DNA of 6,878 nt, from positions 1-6,878 of the forward strand of contig JAFDDL010000189.1 in assembly GCA_019310865.1 (NCBI GenBank). The letters are read 5' to 3'. Shown here piece after piece: positions 5,567-6,878 of the stretch. The position numbers and the translations under genes are program-made. Positions within the stretch are counted from its first letter, which is position 1. Each line of letters begins with the position of its first letter. Below the pieces are notes generated by a model. It saw nothing but the letters and a program-made list of their open reading frames with translations. It was not told the DNA's origin and ran no database searches. This DNA comes from Deltaproteobacteria bacterium (GTDB lineage Bacteria; Desulfobacterota; Desulfobacteria; Desulfobacterales; JAFDDL01).

Positions 5567-6878
5567 ATGGCTCAAACAACGGATTTTGACTTAATCATTC
5601 AGAACGGAAAAGTGGTTGACGGGAGTGGGAACCCCTGGTTCGCAGCCGATATCGGGATTCGCCAGGGAAGGATTGCGACCATCGGGGATCTCGCCGATTG
5701 TGATGCAGCCAGTACCATTGATGCCACAGATCGGATTGTCAGTCCCGGATTTATCGATATTCATAATCACTCGGATTTTACCATTTTGGCCGGCCCGCAA
5801 GCCCACAGCCAAGTCACCCAGGGTGTGACTACTATGGTTGTTGGAAATTGTGGTACTTCGGCTGCACCTTGGAATACGGCCATTGCAGAGACCATCGGTT
5901 TGATGGAATCGGAAATCGCGATCCAAAAGATTTCCGAATTGGGTATCAAATGGGAAAGCTACTCGGAATATCTGCAGCAAGTGGAAAAACGCGGATGTGC
6001 TGCCAACATCGCGACCCTGGTCGGCCACAACAATGTCAGAACGGCTGTACTTGGTTGGGATAGCAAAGCGCCGGATGAGAAAGAGTTAAAAAAAATGCAG
6101 GCGTATGTGGCGGAAGCCATGGAGGCGGGTGCATTCGGCATTTCCTTTGGTCTCTTTTATCCCCCCGGTTTTTTTGCCGGAATCGACGAAGTGATCGGGG
6201 TTGCGAAAACGGCGGGGGAATATGGTGGATTCTTTTCCATTCACATAAGAGACGAAAGGAATCCGGATCGATTTAAATGGTCCGTGCGAGAAGCCATTGA
6301 AATCGGGAAGAAGGCGAACCTGCCTGTTCAAATCAGCCATCTGGAGGCCCATTATCCGAATTGGGGTATGCAGACCGAGGTTTTAAACATTATCGAAGAA
6401 GCCAGAGACAGTGGCGTGGATGTTACCTGCGATTCTCCGGCTTACCTTATGGCGACAAGCTATCTATCGGTGACGGTTCCCGATTGGGCCAAGGATGGCG
6501 GTTTTAAAAAAATGTTGGAGAGGCTCAAAGACCCCGGTACACGAAAAAAAATTATGGATTATCTCATTGAAGAAAAATTTGCCGCCATTGAATTTTTTCT
6601 TTCCGGGAATTGGGACAAAGTCTGGTTGAGCGAAAGTCAAATAAATCCTGAGTACTCGGGCAAAAACATGGGTGAAATCGCTGAACTGAGGGGTGTGGCG
6701 CCAACCTTCGATATTGCTTTCGATTTGCTGATCGAAGAGGGTAGAGATATGATGGTTCACGCTCAACTGCACAACGAAGATGAAATACGAAAGGTGATTG
6801 CACACCCGCTTTGCATGCTGGAGTCGGATGCCGAAGTTTCCGTTTCCACTTCCGGAATGGAGAATCCAAGAGTATTCG
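5567..6878 (+). CDS. N-acyl-D-amino-acid deacylase / D-aminoacylase-type amidohydrolase (3' end outside window)
   Basis: The frame stays open from ATG 5567 to the window end: 437 complete codons, with about 50-110 residues missing compared with the usual 480-540. GGAG at 5552-5555 lies 11 bases upstream, and a stop at 5528-5530 precludes a much longer start. The family's metal-binding pattern is complete so far: SPGFIDIHNHSD (H66, H68, D70), VVGNCG (C95, the Cys ligand typical of D-aminoacylases), SIHIRDE (H226), QISHLE (H258) and ESD (D421). VGHNNVR (152-158) and GISFGLFYPPG (191-201) are further family motifs. Such enzymes cleave N-acyl-D-amino acids to a free D-amino acid and an acid; some relatives act on other amides or on ring compounds. 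No signal peptide is present, so it is probably cytoplasmic. It follows the M19 gene by 45 bases, presumably in one operon. Confidence 0.88.
   Translation, partial: MAQTTDFDLIIQNGKVVDGSGNPWFAADIGIRQGRIATIGDLADCDAASTIDATDRIVSPGFIDIHNHSDFTILAGPQAHSQVTQGVTTMVVGNCGTSAAPWNTAIAETIGLMESEIAIQKISELGIKWESYSEYLQQVEKRGCAANIATLVGHNNVRTAVLGWDSKAPDEKELKKMQAYVAEAMEAGAFGISFGLFYPPGFFAGIDEVIGVAKTAGEYGGFFSIHIRDERNPDRFKWSVREAIEIGKKANLPVQISHLEAHYPNWGMQTEVLNIIEEARDSGVDVTCDSPAYLMATSYLSVTVPDWAKDGGFKKMLERLKDPGTRKKIMDYLIEEKFAAIEFFLSGNWDKVWLSESQINPEYSGKNMGEIAELRGVAPTFDIAFDLLIEEGRDMMVHAQLHNEDEIRKVIAHPLCMLESDAEVSVSTSGMENPRVF

Noticed and set aside
5591..6028. Minus-strand open frame of 145 residues inside the deacylase gene
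   Set aside because: The + strand frame carries the complete metal-ligand motifs of the D-aminoacylase family and continues to the window end; the reverse frame shows no recognisable features.
1..6878. CRISPR arrays, tRNA or rRNA genes, intact insertion sequences
   Set aside because: No regularly spaced repeats, no cloverleaf-like sequence and no transposase gene were found on either strand by eye.

Overview
The window looks like a piece of a Gram-negative bacterial chromosome. A TonB-dependent outer-membrane receptor requires an outer membrane. Mixed GC content, a sigma-54-like promoter and the style of the CBS-domain protein tail would suit a proteobacterium or a member of the Desulfobacterota, but the taxon is only a guess. 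All supported genes are on the + strand.

Layout: (1) 1-126 is the last 41 codons of a CBS-domain protein, followed by two weak terminator-like hairpins (132-187). (2) 188-636 is a long, partly very AT-rich non-coding region. It holds a short reverse-strand open stretch of unknown meaning, a set of nested palindromes (376-421), a candidate sigma-54 promoter (481-497), a 25-bp near-palindrome in the presumed leader (551-575) and a strong ribosome binding site (625-631). (3) 637-2979 encodes a TonB-dependent receptor of 780 residues. (4) 2987-3021 holds an unusual three-segment hairpin in which one arm can pair with either of two downstream copies. (5) 3049-4425 encodes a major facilitator transporter of the GPH/MFS_2 type, apparently starting at TTG. 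(6) 4502-5521 encodes a peptidase M19 (membrane/renal dipeptidase) homologue that has lost several of the family's classic metal ligands. (7) 5567 to the window end encodes an N-acyl-D-amino-acid deacylase-type amidohydrolase. It is cut by the window end, and its metal-ligand motifs are intact as far as can be seen.

Taken together, genes 3, 5, 6 and 7 read as one catabolic uptake unit: outer-membrane import by the receptor, inner-membrane import by the symporter, then cytoplasmic hydrolysis by two amidohydrolase-superfamily enzymes. Both enzyme families are known for acting on D-amino-acid-containing amides (dipeptides with a D residue; N-acyl-D-amino acids), so the likely substrate is a small amide or peptide with a D-configured or otherwise unusual residue. 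This is inference from gene families and order; the substrate cannot be read from sequence. The points most worth a second look are the atypical M19 enzyme, the combination of a sugar-type symporter with amide hydrolases, and the structured promoter region.
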